The translations under genes were made by a program, and so were the position numbers. Below are positions 1-7,231 of a stretch of 18,597 nucleotides of DNA, piece by piece; position 1 is the first letter of the stretch, and each line of letters begins with the position of its first letter. Location: positions 1 to 18,597 of the forward strand of contig CALIZH010000151.1 of the NCBI GenBank assembly GCA_938028585.1, in the 5' to 3' direction. Origin of the DNA: an uncultured Actinomyces sp. (GTDB lineage: Bacteria; Actinomycetota; Actinomycetes; Actinomycetales; Actinomycetaceae). The notes under the pieces are model-generated. The model was not told the origin of the DNA. It did no database searches and worked only from the letters and a program-made list of their open reading frames with translations.

Positions 1-106
1 CCATCATGATGAAGTTGATGAAGTGGGTGATCCGTAGCCAAGCAGGGAAGGTATCTAGATCAACACCGTTCACGATATTCGCGACTGCAATAAATGAGTG
101 CGACAT
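1..106 (-). CDS. N-terminus of a cytochrome b-like membrane protein (partial)
   Basis: Only the first 35 codons are present; the gene runs off the left edge. The ATG is at 106-104 on the minus strand, preceded by a good Shine-Dalgarno AAGGA at 117-113 with a 6-nt spacer. The peptide contains a VANIVNGVDLD stretch followed by WLRITHFINFIMM, where a Trp-Leu-Arg-x-x-His opening into a hydrophobic helix resembles the first heme-binding helix of b561-type cytochromes. Such proteins often accompany or are fused to molybdopterin oxidoreductases of the YedY type, which I infer from memory of family openings. The short fragment does not allow firm assignment; another membrane oxidoreductase subunit is possible. 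It is transcribed away from the palindrome-bearing spacer shared with the poxB end. Confidence 0.45.
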   Translation of the reverse strand, partial: MSHSFIAVANIVNGVDLDTFPAWLRITHFINFIMM

Positions 107-424
107 GGTGATTCCTTAGTTGATTCTGACACTGTGACATTTTTAGTTTAGGACGCCTTCGTCATAAAAAAGGAAAAAACTGAATTTATTTACGAATCCA
201 GCTCAATTTGTCACAATCGCATGCTTATGCAAGAAAATAACGATTTTAGGAAGAATGAAAACGATAGTTTTTAAGCTGCGGAAAAGTGTGTTTATTGGTT
301 GAAATTGTTGACAAGGGTGCCGAAAGCGTTTTAGGACCTTTGTCCTAATCAACGAAGCCGCAGCAGGGGTGTGCAAAGAAGTGCACAGTACCCGGCCACG
401 GCCTCGTCAAGGAGAGGAAGCGCT
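107..424. other. AT-rich intergenic spacer with regulatory motifs
   Basis: This stretch separates the divergently read left-edge gene from the 3' side of poxB. It is AT-rich between about 140 and 310. It contains a TTAGGAC half-site at 148-154, a TTGACA-like hexamer at 308-313, a perfect palindrome at 331-348, a small 6-bp inverted repeat TGTGCA/TGCACA at 370-387, and an AAGGAG at 409-414. No convincing long gene is seen in it. It presumably carries the promoter of the left-edge gene. Confidence 0.6.
331..348. promoter_or_regulatory. DosR-like palindromic operator
   Basis: TTAGGACCTTTGTCCTAA is a perfect inverted repeat with 7-bp arms and a 4-bp centre. The GGAC-N4-GTCC core and spacing match the DosR/DevR (NarL/FixJ family) consensus TTSGGGACTWWAGTCCCSAA, although the outer bases differ. 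The same half TTAGGAC recurs at 148-154, and GGAC-TTTA-GTC occurs upstream of poxB. The palindrome also begins exactly 17 bp after a plus-strand TTGACA (308-313), so its first six bases sit where a -10 would be. The regulator is not in the window. Confidence 0.5.
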
Positions 425-451
425 ATGAGGAAACGAAGAAAGCGCTCCCTC
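414..451 (-). terminator. Hairpin just after poxB stop
   Basis: GAGGAAGCGCT (414-424) pairs with AGCGCTCCCTC (441-451) over 11 bp with one mismatch and a 16-nt loop. It begins five bases past the poxB stop codon (456-458), the expected place for a terminator. No U-run follows on the minus strand, so it could instead be a stabilising 3' hairpin or a factor-dependent terminator. Confidence 0.35.
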
Positions 452-523
452 AGACTTACAGGCGCGGAATGTTACGCATATTGGAAGTCGCCATTGCGAC
501 AGCTTCGCCCGCACCGCGGTTGA
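425..523 (+). CDS. Possible very basic 32-aa small ORF
   Basis: An ATG at 425 follows an AAGGAG Shine-Dalgarno (409-414) at a 10-nt spacing and opens a frame of 32 codons ending in TGA. The product starts MRKRRKRSLRLTG, is strongly cationic and has no recognised domain. Its 3' two-thirds overlaps the end of poxB in antisense, and its start lies inside the hairpin at 414-451. A TTGACA-N17-TTAGGA promoter-like pair lies about 110 bp upstream. It may be a chance frame inside a terminator; I keep it only as a candidate. Confidence 0.15.
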   Translation: MRKRRKRSLRLTGAECYAYWKSPLRQLRPHRG

Positions 524-2198
524 GGACAATCTTGCTCATCGCGGTCGCGAAACCAATGACCTGTCCCGAACGGATCTCAGGCGGAAGTGAGAGCGCATTC
601 GGATCGGTCATAACCTCGATCAAAGCGGGGCCGTTGTAAGCGAAGGCCTCTTGGAGCGCTCCGCGCAGGCGACTGGGCTCGGTGACGCGCTCGCCGTGGA
701 AACCAATTGCGCTTGCGACTTCCGCGTAGTTCACGTCGTGGACATCGGTGCCGTAATCGGGCAGACCGTTTACCAGCATCTCGAGCTTCACCATACCCAG
801 AGTCGAGTTGTTGAAGACAACAACCTTGATGGGCAGGTCGTACATGCGTGCGGTTACCAGCTCGCCAAGGAGCATCGAAAGGCCGCCATCGCCGGAAACG
901 GAGATAACCTGACGGTTCGGGAAGGCAACTTGCGCACCGATTGCGTGAGGAAGCGCATTGGCCATCGAACCGTGTAAGAAAGAGCCGATCAGACGGCGGG
1001 TGCCAAGTGGATCGATGTAGCGTGCGGTCCACACATTGCACATCCCCGTGTCAGCCGTAAAGATCGCATCCTTTGATGCAACCTCATTGAGGATGTGAGC
1101 AGCGTACTCGGGGTGAATCGGTTTCATGTGCTCCGCATTGCGCGTGTAAGCGCCAACGGGGGAGTGCATGATCTTCGAGTGCTTCTTCACCTTGGCCTTA
1201 AGGAAAGCATCTGAACGATCGCGATCAAGCAGCGGCAAGAGCGCCGTAATCAAAGGCTTGACGTCACTGTGGATCGGAAGCGAAACGCTGGTGCGACGTC
1301 CTAGCTTTTCCGGATGGTTTTCGACCTGGACGGTAAATGTGTCAGGCAGGAATTGATCGTAGGGGAAGTCGGTGCCGAGCATGATGAGGACATCTGCATC
1401 ATTCATGCCCTCAGCTGCTGCACCGTAACCCAGCAAGCCAGTCATGCCCACATCGAAGGGGTTGTCGTACTGGATGAAGTCCTTGCCACGCAGGGTGTGG
1501 CCGATGGGGGCCTTCAAAGCGTCGGCAAGCTCGATGACCTCGTCATGAGCGCCTTCCACACCAGCGCCAGCAAAGATTGCAACCTTCTTCGCCCGATTGA
1601 GAACATCTGCAAGCTGGCGGACATCTTCCTCATTCGGGCTCAGCACGGGGCGTCGGGAAGGTACGTACTTCGGTGAAGGTGAAGTTGCCTTTAGGTCGGA
1701 GACATCGCCGGGAAGGCTGATAACCGAGACTCCAGAAAGTTCAACAGCGTGACGGATTGCAGCGTTAACGACGCGCGGGGCCTGCTCGGCGCTGGAAATC
1801 ATCTCGTTGTAAACCGAGCACTCATTAAACAAGCGATCGGGGTGCGTCTCTTGGAAGTACATCTGACCGATCTGGACGCTGGGGATGTGCGAGGCGATTG
1901 CCAGAACGGGGGCAGCGGAGCGCTGTGCATCGTACAGCCCGTTGATTAAGTGAAGGTTGCCCGGTCCGCACGAGCCTGCGCATACTGCCAGCTTTCCAGT
2001 CAGTTGTGCTTCAGCGGCTGCAGCGAAAGCAGCGGCCTCTTCGTGGCGGACATGAACCCAATCGATACCGCCTTTCTTGCTGCCGCCAGACTTGCGGATT
2101 GCATCGACAACGGGGTTGAGCGAGTCTCCAACAATGCCGTAGACGCGGTGGACACCAGCGTCGATCAGTTGGGAGACAAGCTGCTCTGCAACGTTCAT
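456..2198 (-). CDS. poxB: Pyruvate:quinone oxidoreductase (pyruvate oxidase, PoxB type)
   Basis: Thiamine diphosphate- and FAD-dependent enzyme expected to oxidise pyruvate to acetate and CO2, passing electrons to the quinone pool at the membrane. The 580-residue product has the three domains of the family: N-terminal Pyr domain with RHEEAAAFAA (E53 matches the catalytic Glu of E. coli PoxB), the CAGSCGPGNLHLINGL segment (73-88), a central FAD/Rossmann-type domain, and the C-terminal TPP domain with GDGG at 436-439 and NN at 463-464. The C-terminus stays close to E. coli PoxB, favouring quinone- over oxygen-linked chemistry, but this is inference. The start at 2198 is preferred over an in-frame upstream start at 2261 because AAGGAG (2209-2204) lies 5 nt before it and homologues begin here. 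It appears monocistronic, with a DosR-like element at 2292-2303. Confidence 0.93.
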   Translation of the reverse strand: MNVAEQLVSQLIDAGVHRVYGIVGDSLNPVVDAIRKSGGSKKGGIDWVHVRHEEAAAFAAAAEAQLTGKLAVCAGSCGPGNLHLINGLYDAQRSAAPVLAIASHIPSVQIGQMYFQETHPDRLFNECSVYNEMISSAEQAPRVVNAAIRHAVELSGVSVISLPGDVSDLKATSPSPKYVPSRRPVLSPNEEDVRQLADVLNRAKKVAIFAGAGVEGAHDEVIELADALKAPIGHTLRGKDFIQYDNPFDVGMTGLLGYGAAAEGMNDADVLIMLGTDFPYDQFLPDTFTVQVENHPEKLGRRTSVSLPIHSDVKPLITALLPLLDRDRSDAFLKAKVKKHSKIMHSPVGAYTRNAEHMKPIHPEYAAHILNEVASKDAIFTADTGMCNVWTARYIDPLGTRRLIGSFLHGSMANALPHAIGAQVAFPNRQVISVSGDGGLSMLLGELVTARMYDLPIKVVVFNNSTLGMVKLEMLVNGLPDYGTDVHDVNYAEVASAIGFHGERVTEPSRLRGALQEAFAYNGPALIEVMTDPNALSLPPEIRSGQVIGFATAMSKIVLNRGAGEAVAMATSNMRNIPRL

Positions 2199-2291
2199 AG
2201 TCGCTCCTTGGTCTTTGAGTGAGCATTCCGTGAAATGCGGGCGTTCAGCCCAAATAAACACGATCTGCTCCGAACAAAACTAGCCTACAAC

Positions 2292-2303
2292 GACTAAAGT
2301 CCT
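2292..2303 (-). promoter_or_regulatory. DosR-like element upstream of poxB
   Basis: Read on the minus strand, AGGACTTTAGTC has the GGAC-TTTA-GTC core of the DosR consensus, including the TWWA centre. The right arm is incomplete (GTCG rather than GTCC). It lies about 93 bp upstream of the poxB start, in the 177-bp gap after the TPR gene. I could not assign an unambiguous -10/-35 pair downstream of it. Confidence 0.4.
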
Positions 2304-2375
2304 AGTACTTAGCGAGAGTGAGGCAAAGAACGAAGCTGCGAGTTGTCAGCGTTTCCTGTTCGTAAAGTCTTCTCC

Positions 2376-5300
2376 TTATGCCTCACCCTCGCCGCTGAGT
2401 TCCTTCTCGATCTCGCGGGCAAGAGTACGGAGCTTTCCAGAGTGAAGGGAGGTGGTCTTAATAGTTTCCTTCACTTCGATCAGCAGATTGTGAAGCGCAT
2501 CAGTATCTCCAAGCTCGGAATAGCACTGAGAAAGGGCAGCCAGTGGGAAGACATAGTTTTCGGCGTCCTTGATCTCTTTTTGGAGAGTGAAAGCTTCTTG
2601 GAGAAGTGGAATTGCCGGATAGTGATCGTGGGATGTCATGTACACCCATCCCTTAATGTAGGTAATTCCGGCACGGAGGAAAGCCATCTCCTGCGGATCT
2701 AGTTCTTCTGGGAAGGAATCAAGCCAGGCAGATCCGGCATCTACAGCTTGAAGGGCACGTTCTTTATCGGCTTCCGACACCTTTCCCGTTGGGGTCTCGA
2801 CGTAAGTCTTTGCGGCCATTCGAGTCAGAGCGATGACATCGTGGGGAGCCTTGAATGCTTTCGCGATCTCAAGAGCTCGCTCGATCGCTGCTAGCCGCTT
2901 GGGACGATCGTGCAGTCGCTTTGCGGCATCGTTGGCCAGCGATCCCGCGCGCGAGGCAGCGCGCAGGTTACCGCTTGCGACGAGTGGGTCAATGGCCGCC
3001 ATTGCGGTTTCGTAGGCTTCTTCGTCTTGGTCGATGGACAGGTAGTAGCTTGCCAGGGTGAGGCGAATAAGCGCTGTCAGAAGCCGTGCGAAGGAGGAGT
3101 CGCCTGCCCGCGAAATGGTTTGCTCAAGGAGCTCAATTGCTTCTTCGATGCGGTGTACACCTTCGAATGCATCCGAGATGATTGTCGCGGCAGACAATCC
3201 CAAGGAGCGCAGCGGGGTGCGCGTGATGATTTCACTCAGGCGCAGGGCTTGGGAAACAGCCTCGGCTGATTCGTAGGCTTTGATGCTGGCAGTACAGATG
3301 ATCAGTCGGGCAAAGAAAGCCGTGTAGGGGTCGCAGTGCGTCTCTAAACGTAGAACGTGGTCAGCCAGCTGAGCAGCTCGGCGGTAGTCGCTGATTTCAA
3401 GGTAAAGCTGTGCGCCTTCAAGGCTAAGAGTGCGCATGAATGCTGCCTCGCTGGTACCAGTGTGCAGGCAAGCGGGTTTGAGGGATTCGATCGTGTCAAG
3501 GGCTTTGAGTGCTTGCTTTGATTTCTCTGCATCAAGGAAGATTTCGCCGCAGGTACACAGACAATCAATGATTGCTGCAATGTCGTCGGCCTTTGCTGCT
3601 CCTCGGTTCAGTGTTGATGCCATGGAAGCAATCTGAGAAACGAAAGTATCACAGAGCGCCACTGCGTCCTTTTGAAGGTCGCTTGGCGCATCCGTGCCGA
3701 GCCATGAGTAGCGATCGAGCTCGCAGGAGTACCGCAGTAATTCCAGCTGCGTGATACTCAGATCCTTGCGACTGAAAGATGCTTGGGAGCGCCCGAAAAT
3801 CCTCGCGAAGAAACCGGGCGTGACTAGGGGAGCGTCTTCAACCATTGAATGAATAAGCGGCGCTACTCGCTTATAGACGGACTGAAACTTCTCGTGCTCT
3901 TTGCGCAATGACAGAAGAGTTTTTGAAAAACTCGCAAAGGAAAGAGCCGCTTGAGGATCGCTTTCGTCAAAGTGCAGTTCATCGACATTTAAGGTGTTAA
4001 CAAGACACCAATCCGTCAAAAGATTGGTCTCCACGTTGTAGCCGATGACATCCGTCTGTGCAGCGTAGCGATCAAAAGCCTCTTGCATCGAGGCCGGCAA
4101 GGCAGGCAGTGAATAGTCAATGGGTGGATAGGGGTTTGATTGGTCAATGGTCTCGGCTTGCGTGCGAGCAGTGCGGGCTGATACCTGCTGCGCGGGGAGG
4201 TCTTCTCCCTCAATAGTTGACAGAGGATCGGGCATTGTCTCGCGCTCACCAACCAGCTCCAACTGCCATTCGCCCTGCGCGCGTGTTTCTGCCTGTTCAT
4301 CGACTGGTCCAGCCTCAAGAATCTCACGCACTAAACGGGTGTAGTAGTCATTCCCGTTACGCTGATCAAAGAGGGAAGCAACATCCAATGCCCACTGCGA
4401 GAGCTTTTCGGCGGCCTCGGAAAGCGGAGTATTGACATCGAGCTGTGGTCCCTGGCACCACTGCGACTGACCGGTGCACAAAGCCCCAAAAGCTTCATTG
4501 CCGTGGCCGCGTCGTGTGGCCTCGATAGCCGTCAGCGCAGCTGCCGGAAGATAATCGGCAAGAAGCGACGCACTTTCAAGGGAAGAGGTCATGCCGATAC
4601 TGTCTCGCAGGATCTCCAAGGCGCGTTGCCAGCGTCCTGAACGCACGAGGTATTCGAGATGCAACCCGATGTAATCGATGCTGTTGGCAACGCCGCGGTG
4701 GTGCCGGTAGGAGCGAATATGCGCCTCCCAAGCCGCATCGGGGCGCCCCGACATCAACAGCGGGATCATTGCTTTGGCTCGGATTCCGTGGGGCTGAGCT
4801 CCGCAGGCGCCCTCCTCGTCGAAAAGCGGCATCGCGGTGGCAACTGCACGTTCCCAATCCTTGTGAGCGACGGCCTCGTTAATCTGCTTCATGGGGTCGC
4901 AGCCTTCGCAATCGCTAATCTGATCGCTCGGCGTAGAGCGCCACAAGGTCAGTGCTTCGCGGGCGTCATCCAGACGCCCCGTTCGCAAGCCAACCATTGC
5001 GCGTACTCCGTGAACCGCGTGCATCGAAAACCCCTGGCCCGATATGAAGGTCGCAAGCGAGGTAATCAGTTCATCAATTTGGTCAATCGAGACCGCAGGG
5101 TTTCGACCTGCAGCGGCCACCGTGCTCTTGAAAAGCCATGCGAGTTCTTCGGTCTGTTCGGGAGTAAAGTCTGCTGAGTTCTTTTCAAAGCGGCTCAGAA
5201 GGAGTGAGACCGGAGCCAGAGCCTTCCATTCTTCGTTGCCCTGCTGATAGGACAGGGTCAGAGCGAGGTAGGCATCGATCTGTAATTCAGTCTCGCCCTC

Positions 5301-5411
5301 CAGTGCATCTGCCCAGACAACCGCCTGTGCGACTTGGCTACTACGCGCCGGTCCCCATGGAAGCTGGGAGGTGAAGTCCAGGAGTTCGCGTACGTCTTCA
5401 GCGTTTGGCAT
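2376..5411 (-). CDS. Giant TPR-type helical repeat protein, copy 1
   Basis: No enzymatic domain is recognised in this soluble 1011-residue protein; no signal peptide or membrane segment is seen. Residues 1-400 form a conserved block aligning without gaps to the second copy. It holds QQGNEEWKALAP (56-67), DCEGCDP (167-173), CGAQP (203-207), KDWERAVATA (184-193) and CTGQSQWCQGP (312-322). A low-conservation linker follows (about 390-425), then NPYP and ASMQEAFDRY. From about 650 on, Ala/Leu-rich helical pairs resemble tetratricopeptide repeats. The start at 5411 is chosen because GGAAGGA lies 6 nt upstream and the copy-2 N-terminus aligns from here; a longer frame to 5696 overlaps the chaperone gene and is not credible. 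Lying 26 bp after the HSP90 gene, it is probably co-transcribed. I infer a chaperone-partner or scaffold role. Confidence 0.8.
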   Translation of the reverse strand: MPNAEDVRELLDFTSQLPWGPARSSQVAQAVVWADALEGETELQIDAYLALTLSYQQGNEEWKALAPVSLLLSRFEKNSADFTPEQTEELAWLFKSTVAAAGRNPAVSIDQIDELITSLATFISGQGFSMHAVHGVRAMVGLRTGRLDDAREALTLWRSTPSDQISDCEGCDPMKQINEAVAHKDWERAVATAMPLFDEEGACGAQPHGIRAKAMIPLLMSGRPDAAWEAHIRSYRHHRGVANSIDYIGLHLEYLVRSGRWQRALEILRDSIGMTSSLESASLLADYLPAAALTAIEATRRGHGNEAFGALCTGQSQWCQGPQLDVNTPLSEAAEKLSQWALDVASLFDQRNGNDYYTRLVREILEAGPVDEQAETRAQGEWQLELVGERETMPDPLSTIEGEDLPAQQVSARTARTQAETIDQSNPYPPIDYSLPALPASMQEAFDRYAAQTDVIGYNVETNLLTDWCLVNTLNVDELHFDESDPQAALSFASFSKTLLSLRKEHEKFQSVYKRVAPLIHSMVEDAPLVTPGFFARIFGRSQASFSRKDLSITQLELLRYSCELDRYSWLGTDAPSDLQKDAVALCDTFVSQIASMASTLNRGAAKADDIAAIIDCLCTCGEIFLDAEKSKQALKALDTIESLKPACLHTGTSEAAFMRTLSLEGAQLYLEISDYRRAAQLADHVLRLETHCDPYTAFFARLIICTASIKAYESAEAVSQALRLSEIITRTPLRSLGLSAATIISDAFEGVHRIEEAIELLEQTISRAGDSSFARLLTALIRLTLASYYLSIDQDEEAYETAMAAIDPLVASGNLRAASRAGSLANDAAKRLHDRPKRLAAIERALEIAKAFKAPHDVIALTRMAAKTYVETPTGKVSEADKERALQAVDAGSAWLDSFPEELDPQEMAFLRAGITYIKGWVYMTSHDHYPAIPLLQEAFTLQKEIKDAENYVFPLAALSQCYSELGDTDALHNLLIEVKETIKTTSLHSGKLRTLAREIEKELSGEGEA

Positions 5412-5437
5412 GGGAGATCCTTCCGAGCGGTGGAGGG

Positions 5438-7231
5438 TTAGTTGTCGGTTGTGCCGAGTGCCGAATCGAGCAGCGAGCCGAGGAGCTGTGCCGCCCAAGC
5501 CCTTTCTTTGGGCCCCAAAGTTTGGCGTCCCGCCAAGAGGCTTTGGACGTAGAGTCCGCGCAGGACACTGACGGCGGTTTGCGGGGAACGGCTTGCCACG
5601 ATCAATCGTGTAATCAGTGAATTCGAACGATTCAGTACCAGCCTGGGCGGCTTGGAATTTGCGAAGGGATCGGTAACCCCCATGATTCCCGCCCACAGTT
5701 TCGAGGCCTGTGCCTGAGAATTGCGCTGAACATGGCGTTCCGCGAAGTCCGGGTCAGGCAGGTAGAGTGCTGGCAGAGTAATTGGTGTGAAGCGGCGCAG
5801 TACTACTTCACAATCAGAGGGATCGATCGCCTCGGCCGCGAGCAGCATGAGGTCCATCGCCTCAGCTTGCTCCGACAAACTGCATTCTTCGAAGGCGTCG
5901 AGGAGCTCTGAGGGGTCGACCAGTTGAAGCTTCTGCGCCAAGGTCGAGTAACGGGGATCCGTCATCAGCGCATTGATGAGCTCTTCGTCGTAGGCATAGC
6001 CCGCATTCACCAGGACTATGGACTGTGAGGCTGCGACATCGGCTAAGGCTCGGTACTGATCGACAGTACGCGTGTAGCGGATCGTCTCCTCAGAGGAGAG
6101 GAGCGTCAGTATGGGAGCGGCTCCGACCGTGCTTTCCATGGGAACATAGCGAGCGGTGAGGTCAAGCATATAAGGGTCGCGCATGGCTACAGCACGCAGC
6201 CCCATCGCATGGGTGGAAATGAACTCGTTAAAACGCGAAGGTGAGTGTTCGGCCATCTCCTCGAGCCAGGCGCGAATCTCACTTCCAATAGCCTCGCGAG
6301 TATTTTCCAAGAGCTCATCGTCGCTGAGTTGCTCGCGGGAGGCGGTCAAGCGCAAGTAATTTGCATTCCCAATGAAACGAACAAAATACGCCCACTGCGG
6401 AACGATTCCTTCGCAGGTCCGCGACACCAGCATCTTCTTTGCATATACCGTGTGGTTGGAGCTGGAGAGCGTATTCGGGCGCTGCGACACAACCGCGATA
6501 CCTTTGACTCCAGCGGCGGGAACATCGATGGGGATGATATCCATCCCTGAGGAGGCAAGATGCTCGTCGCACCACTGCTGTTGTTGCGAAGGCTCCAGTT
6601 CCCATACCGGCGTCTCATTCCCGTGGAAAGTTGAAGCGGAGTCGGAACGTACTTCAATCGATATCGGAAGCAGCGAAGCAAATTCATCGACCAAAGCGCG
6701 AACGGTATCAGGATCGATCCAGGGCTCGCCGGGGTGGGCCTCGAGAACCACTTCGGTACCGGCTTCACCCAGGTTGTGGGGGTCCGAGGCCGAGAGGGGC
6801 TGAGTGGTGTAGGTGCCTTCCGTCTTTCCTTCCCAGATCACGGTGGGGGAGTCGGGAGACTTAGCCGAACGAGAGTAAACGGTGATTGAGTCGGAAATCA
6901 TGAAGCATGAGAGCATGCCGATACCGAACTGGCCCAGGAAATCACTGCGAGCCATTCCCAATTCATCACGTTTTGATGAGGCGCCAATAGTTGAGAGCAG
7001 TCCCGCAGCTTCCTCTTCTGTGAGGCCGATTCCGCTATCGCGGCACTTCAGGGTGCGTCCCTCAATTGTGATGGTGACGCGGCGCGGGCAGTCGGGGTCT
7101 AGCGCGCTACGGGCCTCAATAGCGTCGAGGCCATTTTGGAGGAGTTCGCGAATGTATACGCGCGGACCGGAATACAAATTTCGGGAGAGAAGGTCAACCA
7201 TCCCCCTGAGGTCCACTTGGAATGTCGACAT
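5438..7231 (-). CDS. HSP90 family protein (actinobacterial HtpG-like, GHKL ATPase)
   Basis: A 597-residue cytosolic chaperone-type ATPase with a Bergerat (GHKL) fold. Visible motifs are RELLQNGLDA (28-37; E29 corresponds to the catalytic Glu, N33 and D36 to nucleotide/Mg binding), CRDSGIG (63-69), STIGASSKRDE (80-90), GQFGIGMLS (100-108) and GTEVVLE (158-164 region). The middle domain has LRLTASREQL, whose R289 matches the catalytic-loop arginine of HSP90. It resembles the actinobacterial HSP90 family model PRK14083 in length and sequence rather than canonical HtpG; the C-terminal third is divergent and ends in GTTDN, with no MEEVD tail. The ATG abuts the transporter stop codon (TGA-ATG) and a purine-rich GGGGAAG lies just upstream, so translational coupling is likely. 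It is followed after 26 bp by the TPR gene. Confidence 0.88.
   Translation of the reverse strand: MSTFQVDLRGMVDLLSRNLYSGPRVYIRELLQNGLDAIEARSALDPDCPRRVTITIEGRTLKCRDSGIGLTEEEAAGLLSTIGASSKRDELGMARSDFLGQFGIGMLSCFMISDSITVYSRSAKSPDSPTVIWEGKTEGTYTTQPLSASDPHNLGEAGTEVVLEAHPGEPWIDPDTVRALVDEFASLLPISIEVRSDSASTFHGNETPVWELEPSQQQQWCDEHLASSGMDIIPIDVPAAGVKGIAVVSQRPNTLSSSNHTVYAKKMLVSRTCEGIVPQWAYFVRFIGNANYLRLTASREQLSDDELLENTREAIGSEIRAWLEEMAEHSPSRFNEFISTHAMGLRAVAMRDPYMLDLTARYVPMESTVGAAPILTLLSSEETIRYTRTVDQYRALADVAASQSIVLVNAGYAYDEELINALMTDPRYSTLAQKLQLVDPSELLDAFEECSLSEQAEAMDLMLLAAEAIDPSDCEVVLRRFTPITLPALYLPDPDFAERHVQRNSQAQASKLWAGIMGVTDPFANSKPPRLVLNRSNSLITRLIVASRSPQTAVSVLRGLYVQSLLAGRQTLGPKERAWAAQLLGSLLDSALGTTDN

Noticed and set aside
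129..217. CRP/GlxR-type site from TGTGACA (about 133) and TGTCACA (about 210)
   Set aside because: The half-sites are some 75 bp apart instead of 6 bp, so they do not make a TGTGA-N6-TCACA operator.
2318..2386. Inverted repeat GTGAGGCA/TGCCTCAC as a terminator of TPR copy 1
   Set aside because: The 8-bp arms are separated by over 50 nt, one arm lies in the coding end, and no U-tract follows; too weak to call.
5412..5696. N-terminal extension of TPR copy 1 into the HSP90 gene
   Set aside because: It would overlap the chaperone gene by over 250 bp; the ATG at 5411 has a good Shine-Dalgarno and aligns with the paralogue N-terminus.
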